DNA from: Pelargonium cotyledonis
Lineage: Eukaryota > Streptophyta > Magnoliopsida > Geraniales > Geraniaceae
Reading direction: 5' to 3'
Assembly (NCBI GenBank): GCA_036897625.1
Contig: JAYMTA010001113.1
Span: 1 to 21,744, forward strand
DNA length: 21,744 nucleotides
Part shown: piece after piece, positions 9,484-21,111 of the stretch
Position numbering within the stretch: position 1 is the first letter of the stretch
How the letters are laid out: the number at the start of each line of letters is the position of its first letter
Position numbers and translations under genes: made by a program
Notes under the pieces: generated by a model
Seen by the model: the letters and a program-made list of their open reading frames with translations, nothing else
Told to the model about the DNA's origin: nothing
The model's database searches: none

Positions 9484-12400
9484 ATGCCGGAGGAGGATTT
9501 GGTTGATATAAAGTTCAGATTGTATGATGGGTCGGATATGGGTCCGTTCCGATACTCGGCTACGTCGACGGTGGATGTACTCAAGCAGAGAATTGTTTCT
9601 GATTGGCCAAAAGGTTAGTTGGTCTTCTCAACACCCACTTGTTGACTATACTGAAATTTTGCTCAATTGGGTTTCTTGGTGTTTGTTTCATTTCAATTGC
9701 TATTGCTTTTGATTCAATTGTTTCTAGATTTGAGTCGGCTGAGGATCTAAAATACTGCTGAATTTTACCAAATAATTATGTTTGTATGAACTTTTGGAAA
9801 AGGTTTATCTGTTCCTAATTTTTCCAAGCCAAATTCAGAGTCTAATATGTAATATTTAGGAAAACACCATGAAGCCCTTGTTTGAGATATATAAAGATTT
9901 CATAACTTGCAAACTTTGTTGCTGTCAAGATTCTCTTCAAAACTAGGAGGTAGACTCATAAAGACTTCTTCTAGATCTCCATTTAGAACACATTTTTCAC
10001 ATCCAATTGATGTAATGGCCAATTGCACCTGACAACTATTGATAATTAGACTCAAATTAACTTTATTTTTTGACACTTGTGATAGGCTCATAGATTTGAG
10101 TGAAATCCCTGCGTGTCTTGCCTTATATTTCAACACTTCCATCAACATTGCATTTAATGATAAACACTTATTTACATCCTAAAACCTTCTTGTCATGCGG
10201 TTATATCAACTATCTCCCAAGTACTAATTTCATGAGAGCATTCACCTCTTCTATAAGTGCTAACTTTCAATTTGGATAATCTAGGGACTCCTTAGTTTTT
10301 CTTGGCATAAACAGGTTTGATATTCTACAAACATATGCTTAATGATTTCAGGATAATTTTTTTGTGAGATAAGTATTTAGCAATACGGTGTTGTATACAT
10401 GTTCTAGGCCCTTTCCTAGAAGTTATAGGAATGTTATGATCAGAAAAATCTGGAATACAATGATCATTAGGAGATAAAGTTGAAGTGGAGTTAACTTTGT
10501 CTTCCAAAATATCATTACTAGGAGGTTCTAATATATCAGGTGCTTAAATGATAGGTGATCAGTCTTTGTCCACTTTTCTAGTCCCTTGCCTAGTATAAAC
10601 TGGGGCTTAGATTTTAATATTTGGTTGTGGCATTTCTCCCCCTGCTTGTGACAAATTATTACTCCTCTCTTGATTAAGTTTTGCTTGCATATGTGGAAAT
10701 GAAGCTCACGAATTTAATGGTGAATGAGTAATTTTCAAGGTTGTGTGTGGTGTAGGATCGTAAGAAACCTTGCAAAAAATTGTCTTCCTCAATATGTCTC
10801 TTCCCATAAATAGTTCGATGACTTTAGCAAGCACACAACTTCCACACTTGAAGAAGATTTGCCTTTGAAAATAAAGCAAAAAATAAATATCTCATATATT
10901 AAAAACTAGGATGACCTAATTTATTATGCCAAAGCTGGATTAGAACTGTTACACAAAGTCCTTTAGCTTCTTATTTTTTATTGCCAGAAAGGGTACCATT
11001 AAAGTAGTAAAGGCCATCAATCATCTCAGCGCTGCCTATCATCCTCCTGGAGCTTTGGTCAATTGGTCTTGGAAACCACATGTAGATTTACACAAAAGAA
11101 CTCGACAATTAGAATCTTTTGAGAGAGTACTGACTGGCTGAAGACTGTAGGTTTGTTTAGGGTCATGAAGGATAGATTTAAGGTTTACTTGAACATCCTT
11201 GCAATTGGTGAGAATCTTCCATCAACGATTCAATTTTTTCCATGACCAGAAGAAGGTGTTTAGGTATTAAATAGATAAGCAAAATTAGTCATATGGTCTG
11301 AAGCACCTGAATATATGATCCAAGGGGGTGAATTCTAAGAACAGGAGAAAGAAATAGGTTTTCTCCCTGATTGTGCAATAGAAACATTAAGGAAGCTTTG
11401 CCATGGATCTGCCCACCATTCTCTCTGATATTTACTACAGCTAGAGCTGAACTTTTAGTTGTAATTTTTGTCATTACAACTGAATTTAGCTAGAGGTAGA
11501 ACCTAGCTCTGATACCATGTAGAATAGGGTAAATTTTTTGAATATTTCAGTCCAACATGTGATTTTACAGCTTTTATATATGAATCACTATAGAAGAAAA
11601 AGGGAAAAATTCTTACTAAATACACCTGATTTTCTATACTGATGTTTTCCTTCTTCGAACCATTGGCAGCCATTAATTCATGACAGAAATTAGGAAATTT
11701 AAAGAAATAAATCAAGTCACATCTTTGGCATTCTCAATAGAAAGCTATGAACTGTTTCTTATGTGGCATTCAAAATAAATTTAGTTTTTTTTATTTGGTT
11801 TGAAACTTATTGCTATATAAACAATTCTGATCTTGTTTCATCTTTCAATAATTCTATATGGAATTTATTTGGATGCATTCAATAATCAATCTAGAATTTA
11901 TTTGGGTCCTAAACCATAGCTTATTAGCTATGAAGGTGCAGCAAAGACATCCTGATGATTCTTTTTCTCCTTTTTTTTTCAAATAACTTTCTGTCATTTT
12001 TTTTCTTCATTTTCTTCTGTGTTTTATGCATTCCTTGGCAGGTAAAACGATAACACCAAAGGCAGCAGCTGAACTCAAACTAATTAGTTCTGGTAAGATT
12101 TTGGAAAATAACAAGGCTGTTGGTCAGTGTAGAGTACTGTATGGTGAGACTGCAGGCGGTGTCATCATAATGCATGTTGTTGTACAGCCATCCCTAGCAA
12201 AAACTAAAACAGGTAACTTCAATCTTAGTCTTTAATCTATATGAACCTGACACTGTTATAGAGCTGCTTTACCGAGGGAATGTATTTTTTTTTTTTTCAT
12301 TTTTAGCTATTATGTGCTAGCTACTGTATCTTAATCACTGTACCTCACCATATTTTGGGTAGGGGTTTCATATCTCATAGATTCATTATGGTTTTTATTG

Positions 12401-14521
12401 GTTTTGGACATTTCATTGTCTAGCATACCATGCCAGTGAAGTTCATCATTAAATCCTTGTTAAAACTTTATCAACATATTGCAAATAAAGGCCAAATATA
12501 TGACAAGTTCTCCCAAATACACCTATCACCTCAACAACCCTCTACATTATAAGAGCCTATCTAACCATTGTTGCTTATTTTGGGAAATTTTCTTTGGCAT
12601 ATACCCCAATAACGTCATCTTCCTTCTTCAATATGTTAAAAACCTCTTTAGAACTTAACCTTCTTTGTTGGAAAATCCTCTTGTTTCTCTCACCCAAATG
12701 TGATACACCATTGTTGTTATTCAAGTTCTTTCTACCTGTTGTCTCACTTTATTGTTTTCAAGCCATATTTCAACCAATGAGTTCATCTTGTGAATTTAAT
12801 AGGCAATGAATGCTGCTGGAGCCATTGCTTATTTCAACAATAATTCCCTCAACCCATGTACATATAAAGAAGAGGTGCTTATTGCTTAACATCCTCCTAT
12901 CCTTCATCAATCATCATCAGACTTCTCATCCTCTGTTTAGTTAGTAGTCTCTGCCACATGCATGGTAACCTACATTTTATAGGAATGCTTAGGTCTCTCC
13001 AATCTATTCCATACAATCATAGCCTAGTTATATTCTGGTTGATCTCCCAAATCCCAATATATATGTAAAGCCTCTACTCACAGTATATATCTCATCAAGG
13101 GTCAAATTCGGTTTACCTTGGACAGAACCATGTTCCAATTTTTGTTTGACCTTATTTATCTTCTTCCATGCCCAACTGCTCTTTGCAAAGGGGCTATGAG
13201 ACCAGAAATCTCCCTCATTCAAGTATTAATCCTTTTTGCCCACAATGTATCCATTTTGCATGCTAAGACCCAAACTTTTTCCAACGGCAACTTGGTTCCG
13301 TAAAACACAGAATATCATTGGGTCATCAATAACGCACAGATTTGTGAGTTTCAACTTCTTGCACAGAGGATGGAATCTAACATGTTTGTCTTCAGCAGCA
13401 ATTTTGAAGCTTCTATTTAATTACTCCTTCACAGACAAAAATTAGGGGGGAGACTGGATTCCTCTTCTTAATCCTCTTTTAGCCCTGAAAGTTGAAATTC
13501 CCTGACATTTCTCAATTCAGCAATGAGTGTGATATTGTCTCCATACACTCTTAAACTAATTCTGAAATTTTGGAGGGTTGTTATGGCTTTACAACTGTAC
13601 AGAAAATTGCTATAAACACATAAGTAGTGTTTGCATTAAATTTTTTGGAATGGGAATGAATTGTAATAATTGGGATGAGATTTCCATCTCAAAGTCATTA
13701 TTATAACAAGAGTCATAATGCAAACATTTAGAGTGAGAATTTCATTCCCATTATCAGTCTTGTTTCTCATTTTTGAACAAAAATGTTTGGCTTAATTGCA
13801 CTTAGTTACATTGTACTATACGCGATTTGCACTTAACTATATAAACTTTAAGATGTTGCAACTAACTACAAAAACTTGCAATATTTTGCACCAATAGTTA
13901 TGATGTTAAGTTTTTGATAGTGGATGTCAATCTAATAACTCTGATAGTCTGATATCAGGCACTGAAGACACAATATATCTTTTCCACTAGGCCAAGCTGT
14001 GATTTTGTTAGGTTTTGAGTTTTACTTTTTTCCCTGGTTTATTCTTAAGGGAATTATACTATGTTCCCATTATTAGCTATAAGACATATTTGGGCTCCCA
14101 TGTTGGATAGTCCTTGCTCTCAATCTGAAATAGATGCATTAATTAGAAGTTTGAATTTATAACCCTTATTTTCTCAATGCTTGGAATTTGTATTGACATG
14201 TATGCATCTTACTGATTTGATTTGCACTAGATCTGTGTCTTAAGTGGCTTACTGTGATTCAATCCTTCTTATGTTGTACCAAAGCTCACAAGTTTCTGTC
14301 AGAAAGCCTTGGATAATTTATGTTTTTTGACCAAGATGTGGTTGCTCAAAAAACAAAAATTATCCATGTATTCTTTTAGTTATGGTCTTCAATATTGTTG
14401 AGGAAAAAATTGCACAGCACATCTCTTCGATTTTAAATATACTGAAACTTATTTTGTGTAAACAGAAAAGAAGATTGATGATTCGCCCAAGAAAGTTGTG
14501 TGCTCATGTTCCGTAATGTGA
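9484..14521 (+). CDS. Membrane-anchored ubiquitin-fold protein (MUB)
   Basis: MUBs are ubiquitin-like proteins that are lipid-anchored at the plasma membrane and hold certain E2 ubiquitin-conjugating enzymes there. Three exons: 9484-9613, 12042-12212 and 14466-14521, joined at GT-AG sites in frame, give 118 aa, usual for the family. The protein starts MPEEDLVDIKFRLYDGSDMG. The ubiquitin-like fold runs to about residue 95 and includes RIVSDWPKGKTITPKAAAEL and LISSGKILENNKAVGQC. It ends VVCSCSVM: Cys115 with SVM forms a CaaX prenylation box, and Cys113 is a likely acylation site. Met at the last position favours farnesylation, an inference. There is no C-terminal di-Gly, so it is not a conjugated modifier. 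Both introns exceed 2.2 kb because of retroelement remnants. Confidence 0.93.
9858..11517 (-). mobile_element. Degenerate Ty1/copia retrotransposon remnant (MUB intron 1)
   Basis: Read on the minus strand from 11517, a Met-tRNA primer-binding site TGGTATCAGAGC (11517-11506) directly follows CA, the expected LTR end. A short leader comes next, then an aspartic-protease block WIIYSGASDHMTN (about 11335-11290) whose catalytic Asp is Tyr. GSAEMIDGLYYFNG (about 11035-10990) and LWHNKLGHPSF (about 10940-10905) mark the pre-integrase and zinc-binding parts. The integrase core is missing. A linker (RKGPRTCIQHRIAKY) and reverse transcriptase pieces DKKVLGCK (10197-10171), NGDLEEVFMSLPPSFE and a broken SLY-LKQ block follow. 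The catalytic YxDD and the 3' LTR are absent. Stops and frameshifts are common. It is a dead element, antisense to MUB. Confidence 0.82.
11506..11517 (-). other. Primer-binding site of the copia remnant
   Basis: TGGTATCAGAGC on the minus strand is complementary to the 3' end of plant initiator Met-tRNA. This is the standard start site for minus-strand DNA synthesis in plant copia elements. The sequence to its right on the plus strand should hold LTR remains, but I could not define the LTR start. Confidence 0.75.
12570..13435 (-). mobile_element. Degenerate LINE (L1-type) ORF2 C-terminal remnant (MUB intron 2)
   Basis: On the minus strand, in order: a reverse-transcriptase block HPLCKKLKLTNLCVIDDPMIFC (about 13375-13305), where plant LINEs usually have FADD; then VWVLACKMDTLWAKRI (about 13290-13235); SWAWKKI (about 13180-13160); ERPKHSYKM (about 13000-12972); HLFFICTWV (about 12880-12850); and YHIWVRE, shifted in frame into ERNKRIFQ (about 12715-12670). 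This is the order of the reverse transcriptase and zinc-binding tail of plant L1 ORF2. Stops, frameshifts and an internal deletion make it a fossil. It is antisense to MUB. Confidence 0.72.
13628..13751. repeat. Nested inverted repeats, possible MITE
   Basis: TGTTTGCATTA (13628-13638) pairs perfectly with TAATGCAAACA (13716-13726). AATGGGAATGAA (about 13652-13663) pairs with TTCATTCCCATT (about 13740-13751). The arms are nested and overlapping, as in a degraded MITE. No clear target duplication is visible. It lies in MUB intron 2. Confidence 0.4.
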
Positions 14522-15517
14522 GAATGTTTAGAGTTGGGGAGTGCTGGTATCAAAGTCAAGCCACCAAAACTGTCTTCTTTGAGCGTTGTGTCTTGCAGCA
14601 CTCACATGTAGAAGAGCCATGGTGGAATGTGTATACAAAGTAAGTGTTGATTTCAGTAGTCTCTCGTCTCTCTTGAGGCTAGAAATTGGGTGATGGTAGT
14701 GGTCCGATGATTTGCACCTTATTTGATTTTATACTTCTGTTCTTTGTAGCAGTAATGCTGCTGTGTATAGACCACTTAATGTAAAAACAATTTGCAATGA
14801 ATTGTGTGTTTTTATATATTTTTTTTAATCGATTGTCCTATGGAGCGTTACAGGTGCAAGTGTCTTCTTTTGTACACCTTTTGGGTTTCATGGTTTGATA
14901 AGTTTGTGTTTGTGTTTGTATTAGAATTTTGATGGTTCCATTTCCGGTCTCATTCTCGTTCTCTTATATATTCTCATTGTCATGTAACGATATTTGGATC
15001 AATTAAAATGTGAAAATTGTTATTATTTGGGTTAATAAAAATAAAATAAAAAATTGTTTAAGAATAATGATATAGATTAAGTTATTCACTCTTACAAATG
15101 TTAAGTATTTATGTGGAAAAAAATGTCATTTAAAATGATAAATGTTAATATATATTATACGATTTCTCAAACGGATATTTGAGTACACAAAGACAGTCAG
15201 GAAAGTAAAAATTGAAGAAATGATAGGTAAGAAACAAATCACACAAGAAAATAAAGATGAGAATGAGTGAGAAATCTCATTCCCATTTTCACTCTCCAAA
15301 CTCAATCCTAAAACAAAAATGTTAATCCGAACACTGCCTAGTCAATTGTGAAGATACACAAGGTTCAAGAACCTATAAACTTACAATTCTCGAGTTTAGA
15401 TCAACTGTAAAATAGCTCATGCCAATTACCCTACAAAAAGGACAAGTTCATATAGAGGAAAAAATCATACAAAACAAATACATCCTAAAAGTTCATAATA
15501 ACACAGTTATGGACCCT
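14522..15517. other. Convergent 3' region between MUB and GSA aminomutase
   Basis: This 996-bp region holds the 3' UTRs of MUB (from the left) and GSA aminomutase (from the right). No additional gene is visible. AATAAAA motifs near 15035-15050 on the plus strand could signal polyadenylation of a long MUB transcript. A small hairpin (GAATGAG/CTCATTC) lies near 15263-15282. Confidence 0.6.
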
Positions 15518-18500
15518 CTAAATCTGCTGTAAAACCTTCTCTGCTGCTGCTATTGTCTGCTGGATATCTTCAGAAGTATGTGCCAAGCCAGTAAAGCCAG
15601 CCTCGAACTGGGAAGGAGCCAAGTATACACCTTCCTCCAGCATTCCCCTATAAAATTTTGCAAACTTTGCAGTATCACTCTTTTTTGCATCATCAAAGTT
15701 GTAGACAGGCCCTTCTGTGAAGAAAAACCCGAACATTCCATTTATATACCCACCACACATAGCATGCCCAGCCTTCTTCCCGGCTTCCAATATGCCTTCA
15801 GTAAGTTCACCTGTGATCTTATTCAAATATTCGTAAGTTCCAGGCTTCTGCAATCGCTTCAGGGTGTGGATCCCTGCAGTCATTGCCAACGGGTTCCCAC
15901 TTAAAGTCCCAGCCTGATACATTGGTCCTGCAGGTGCAACCATCTCCATAATCTCTCTCCTTCCTCCGTACGCACCTACCGGAAGACCACCACCAATGAT
16001 CTTGCCAAGTGTGGTTAAATCAGGAGTTATGCCAAAATACTCCTGAGCTCCACCATAGGACAAACGGAATCCTGTCATAACTTCATCAAAGATGAGGAGG
16101 ACGTCATTTTCTTTTGTAATCTTTCGTAGGGCATTGAGGAAGTCGGGTTTTGGAGCAATGAATCCAGAATTTCCAACTGTTGGCTCAAGGATAATTGCTG
16201 CCACCTCACCCTTGTGGGTCTTCAAGAGGTCCTGTACAGCTGAGATGTCATTGAAGGGGGCTGTTAGAGTGTCAATGGTGGCTGTTCTGGGAACACCAGG
16301 GGAGTCTGGGAGTCCCAATGTGGCAACACCACTACCTGCCTTTACTAGGTATGGATCGGCATGACCATGGTAACAACCCTCAAACTTAATGATCTTCTGC
16401 TTGCCAGTAAAAGCACGGGCAAGACGAAGCACACCCATACAAGCTTCGGTACCTGAGTTAACAAACCGGACCATTTCTATGCTAGGAACTGCTGAGATCA
16501 CCATCTCCGCCAGAACATTCTCTAGAAGACAAGGAGCACCAAAGCTGGTCCCTTTCTTCATTGTTTCTGCAAGGGCTCCAAGTACCTGCAGGTTAATATA
16601 AGCATGGGGTGATTAGGATGCAAAATCTTATCCAACCACCCAGTATCCATATGTATAAGACAAATCAAAAGTGAGAACTGAACCCATATTCGTGGGGTCT
16701 CAATAAATGGATTAGTGACTTTCCTAGGGAAATCCAACATAAGTTGTATTAGAATTGGTGAGGCTTACCTCCTCATCACTCTCATTGCAAAGGACAGTTT
16801 TTAGAACTAAAACACGTCTCTTCATTGTCTAAAAATTATAAATAGTCCACATCACCACCACTACTCCTACCACTGCTAAAACTAAATGGTAGTACAATAT
16901 CACAAAAATCTAACTAAATGGAACTAAATGCTGGTAAAACGTTACAAAAACCTTTGAAATGTGAGCTAAATGAAACTAATAGCTAGTAATATGTTATAAA
17001 AACTAAACCTTTCATATTATATCATTTTACTAGCACTGTTTCATATAGCTCCCATTTTAAAGGTTTTCTTTTACATTCAAAGTTAAATTTTGAAATGTTT
17101 GGTAATATTTATAGTTTTATTACATTTCCTTTCCTTTAACAGCATATACTGCAGTCCTAAAGTAATTCTTTAAGTCCACAGCGGTTGGATAAAGTAAGCA
17201 ACTTCAAAATTTGACATATAGGTGATCAAACTCATTCCGTCATCCATCCCAAAACTAGATGCATATTGAACTAGCATACATGAAAAGTAACCAATTGCTC
17301 TTACCAACCCATTCTAATCACAAAACTAAAAAAGGCCGGCTATAGGAATCGGTTATTACTATTGCACAGCACATGCCCTCTACCTAGTCTTTGTAGTTCT
17401 CCAATTCATTTGTCATTTTTTTCATTCTTCTAAATCCGTTTAAGAAACGGAGAATTCAGCATATGGACACCCTAATTGTAGATATATTGGGTATCCTAAA
17501 TGAAATCAGAAATTGAATAATTATGTCCCCAAACAACGCAACTTCAAGGAAAGCTCCGACAGTGTGTTGGTAAAAATCAAAGGACTAAAAATTTATTTGA
17601 GCTGTCAAATATAAGTAGCAGCCTGAAAATCATATTCAAATAATATTCCTCTAAAATAGGACTGAAGTGTGTGAAAGCATCAAGATTGTCTACTGAACCA
17701 TGAACAAAAAAATCAAATTGAGGAGAGAGTAGAACCTCATCATCTGCATGACCAATGATTGCTGGTCCCCAAGAACCAACATAATCAATGTACTCATTCC
17801 CATCTATGTCCCACATGTGAGAACCCTTGACAGAATCAATCACAATAGGTTGTCCACCAACAGATTTAAAGGCACGGACGGGGGAATTTACTCCTCCAGG
17901 CATCAGATCCTACAACAAAACACAAGTCAAATACAAAGAGTCAACCCTGATACAAACATTCTCTACAAGAGAGCTTAAGTGGCCCTGATTGGATCCATCA
18001 CTTAACTCATAAAGAAATAATGGCAGCTGTGTGTTTTCAGGGTAATAAGCATATTTGTGCATTAAATTATCCAATATTCTGAGCTAGCTTTTGGATCCAA
18101 TCATCTTCCTGTATTCATAACTTCGTAACCCTCAATTCACAGGAAAGTATGAAATAGAATCAACATGCGGATCAGTTCTATATTTAAAGTTTCAATGAAT
18201 ATGTATCCATTGTAAATTTCTATTTCTCAAGTAAATCTGCAGCGAATATAACAGCAATTAGCAACAATTGGGGGGTTCAGATAATAAAGTTATCACGCTC
18301 AACAGCACGAACTCAGAACTTAGGCATTGAAATTGGAAATCCCAACTACTTTCACCTACTTGACTACTCCAAATTACAAAACCGAATCATATCTGAGCTC
18401 AAATTTAAGAGTACTCAATATCTCGATATCAATCCCACAGTATCATTTCAAGCGAAATTCGCAAATCTCACGGTCATCCATATACAGTATATACCAACTT

Positions 18501-18717
18501 AATTCATAGAAGAAATGGTTAAATGTACCTTGGCGACATTGAAAGCCTCTTCGGACTTTCTAAGAGTGAAACTCTTCTTCTTCTCATCCAAAGAGATGGC
18601 CATTCTGACGCAACAACGGCGATGAGATCGGGGAGAAGAGCGTCCCAAAGAAAGCTTAGAGGTCGAACATGAGAGACCTACTCCAACAATTCCAGATATT
18701 GCAGTAGCAGCAGCCAT
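15518..18717 (-). CDS. GSA: Glutamate-1-semialdehyde 2,1-aminomutase, chloroplast precursor
   Basis: This PLP enzyme of the plastid stroma moves the amino group of glutamate-1-semialdehyde to give 5-aminolevulinate, the committed precursor of chlorophyll and haem. Three exons: 18717-18529, 17909-17736 and 16585-15518, all GT-AG and phase 0, give 476 aa, close to the roughly 474 aa of plant homologues. Residues 1 to about 38 form a Ser/Arg-rich chloroplast transit peptide, with maturation inferred near RCCVRMAIS. The mature part shows [18 protein letters not shown] (about 65-82), the NSGTEA phosphate-binding loop (164-169), FDEVMTGFR (287-295) and LGKIIGGG, whose Lys316 should bind PLP. The end is [10 protein letters not shown]. 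The gene is intact with no missing key residue. Introns are 619 and 1150 bp. It converges on MUB. Confidence 0.97.
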
Positions 18718-20709
18718 TTTTGGTCCTGCTCGTGATCTCTGTCTCTATGAGTTGCTATTTGGATTGAAGAAGATAAGAAAGAAATATGAGAGGCCGATCA
18801 GAGCATCCGGGATTATGCATTTATATGGCTGCTTACACGGGTCGGGTTAAACGCTCAAAGTCAAATAACCCGAAACCGAGTTGATTTTATACTATTTTCC
18901 GGGTTTGATTCGTGTTTGGTTGCCTGGTTTGGTTAGGTGGATCTTTTTTCATTGACTAATATTGTAAAAGTGGCTGGAGTTTTTCTAAAAATATTAAGTG
19001 CTTGTTTGGAAATTCCCTAGGTATAAGGTGTGTTAGTATGTATACATATTTTTAAGTGATTTTGATAAAAGTTGGGGTAAAAGAAGTTTCAAAATGCATT
19101 TTGGTAGTCGATCAATTAAGCTTTGTGGTTGACTATAAATATTTGGTAGTGGACCAGGATAGATAAGTGATTGCAGTTCACCATAAAGCTTTGATGATTG
19201 AACAATTAATTTTTTTGGTCAACTATAGAGCTATGGCGATCGATGAGCATATGGGCAATACTAGTTATTCTCGTTTTCTCATTTTCATTATTGTAGTAAA
19301 GTCTTGGTCAAAAACATTAAATCATCTCTTGTAGCTTTCTTTTGATTATGCCGCACAGGATAGAGAGGAAGGCTACATGAGTCATGTTATCATGAAGGGA
19401 AATCTCAATTTTGGCATCAGCAAAATGCTTATTGCAAGAACCAAAAGAAGTTTTTGAACATTATCATTCTCAATTTTGTTCTTTCACCGTTGCACCACAA
19501 CATTTTACAATCTTTTCGTCGTTATTTGTTAAAATAAATATATAAAAAAAATTGGATCAATGATTACGATATTTAAGTCCTTTGACTTTACGCGTCATTT
19601 ACTCTTTACATTAAAAAATATTTTTAATCCTACTTTTAACGGAATTTGTAAAATTAACGAATTGTGTTAGTGACTTTAATGGAAATGATCAATACAAATC
19701 TATTTTTGTCTTTTGATGTACTTTGAAGTATATATGAAAGTGCGGACTTCGTTTAGAAAATACATCGACTAGATCACTTTCAGAGAGAGACTTCATATAT
19801 TAACACGAACTTAATCACATTTTAAACAGAACAGGAATTTTTTTTTTTTTTGTCTATGAGAACTCAATCAAATTGCTAAACCAAAAATAATATTTCTCTT
19901 GAGAAGCATTGCAAAAGTTTTTTTAGAAAAAAATAGTTTCCAGAGTAAGGAAAACCTATGTTGACCAACTAAAACATAATATAAATGGATAAAAAAAAGA
20001 CTTCCATCTACGGAAAATTGCAGCATATATCAAGTTGATGTTTTCAAGGACAAGTTGCTTACATACAAAGCAACACACTCATTTGTGTATCCTTAAATCC
20101 TTGCACCAATATAAGCCATCATCCTCCTCCCCTTACAATTGTCCACAAACCACCTTATTTTGACAATATCACTTATTCATCTCCACATGTCAGACAAACA
20201 AAAATCAGAGTTTCTAGCAATTGATGAAAATGACTAGTCACAACAAACTGTGCATGGTGCGGAGAGAGAAACAGAGCAAACAAATTCTGAACACCACGAA
20301 ACAAAACATAGCTTCTTTCTTCAACATTCTCAGTTCTTGTATCAACAACAAAAAGAAATGAGAAAAAACATTCCTCTAATCAAGTTTCAGCCTCATCACA
20401 TCTCTCATGCACACATATACAGAGTAAAGAACCACACAAAAATGTCATCACATCATATGCACTTGGACTCAGATTGGAATAGACAAACAAAAGCCCTTTA
20501 CCAGTATATAAAATTTTCAGATCAGCCAAAAAAAATTGTAGTAATTCCCGACAAACACATAAAGCAAAAGGCAGGAGTGATTTCCTGGCAAAAACGCAAT
20601 TGCCAAGTCCCCTGCAATCTGATGCTTTATATGGTTGTTGGTTCTTGCTGTCCACTGTATTGTTATACTAGATTTTGTGGGTGGGTATTGATAGTAATTA
20701 AGTATATTA
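18718..20709. other. Intergenic region between GSA aminomutase and the TPD1-like gene
   Basis: The left end is the GSA promoter and 5' UTR; the right end is the 3' UTR of the TPD1-like gene. In between I see no gene. Around 19105-19235 short units resembling GATCAATTAAGCTTTGTGGT and GAACAATTAATTTTTTTGGT, each followed by TCAACTATA- or TGACTATA-like sequence, look like an old imperfect repeat. A 159-codon plus-strand frame (20250-20729) runs antisense to the TPD1-like 3' end and is not protein-like. Confidence 0.55.
18819..18826 (-). promoter_or_regulatory. TATA box candidate for GSA aminomutase
   Basis: ATATAAAT on the minus strand lies about 100 bp upstream of the GSA start codon. Transcription would then begin near 18790, leaving a 5' UTR of about 75 bases. 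The AACCCGACCCG-like stretch just upstream (about 18840-18850) is a possible element of unknown role. Confidence 0.55.
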
Positions 20710-21111
20710 TCAGCAGAAAACAGAGGTGACAGAGAGAGGATAAGAGAAGGTGTTGGCATACTGGAAAGACAACATGACACCGCAAGGCAGTGGCTTGTCA
20801 TCATTGACGAGGCAGTCATTGTAGGCGAGGCGCTTGAACACCAAAGGGTTGATCATAGTGGCCGAGCTGAACCATCCGCAGCTGAGGTGGATCCTGGAGA
20901 TGCTGCACCCAGAAAAGCACTGGTTCTGTATCTCCACTGTGTAGGTGGGTATTCCATTGGGGAGTGGGGTGGTTGCACCCTGGCTGATCACTATGTCCAA
21001 GTTGGTGCACCTGTCTCCGGGTATGCGGTTTGGTTGCTTCACTGCTGCTTCAGCTCTAGATGCTACAAAAAGCAGGTACAAAACAAGGCAACAAGAAAGG
21101 GACTTGGTCAT
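20710..21111 (-). CDS. TPD1-like small secreted cysteine-rich protein
   Basis: TPD1 is a secreted ligand of the EMS1/EXS receptor kinase that specifies the tapetum in anthers; several homologues have other or unknown roles, so the function here is inferred. The first ATG of the frame is at 21111 and gives 133 aa. Residues 1-22 ([20 protein letters not shown] plus EA) form a clear signal peptide, which supports this start. The mature part shows [60 protein letters not shown] and [15 protein letters not shown], ending VFC. Cysteines fall at 35, 65, 69, 78, 100, 110 and 133. Cys110 is an odd seventh one. It is shorter than Arabidopsis TPD1, mainly at the N-terminus. An upstream exon cannot be excluded. 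Confidence 0.85.
   Translation of the reverse strand: MTKSLSCCLVLYLLFVASRAEAAVKQPNRIPGDRCTNLDIVISQGATTPLPNGIPTYTVEIQNQCFSGCSISRIHLSCGWFSSATMINPLVFKRLAYNDCLVNDDKPLPCGVMLSFQYANTFSYPLSVTSVFC

Noticed and set aside
15578-16601. Three plus-strand frames across the GSA aminomutase exon
   Set aside because: They are shadows of the long conserved minus-strand exon 3.
19000-19260. Possible tandem-repeat array or MITE left of the TPD1-like gene
   Set aside because: Units are too diverged and irregular by eye, and no matching inverted end was found for the GTGCTTGTTTGG-like start.
20250-20729. 159-codon open frame on the plus strand
   Set aside because: It runs antisense to the 3' end of the TPD1-like gene, is rich in His, Gln and Lys from A-rich DNA, shows no domain, and overlaps the real gene's stop. 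Probably chance.
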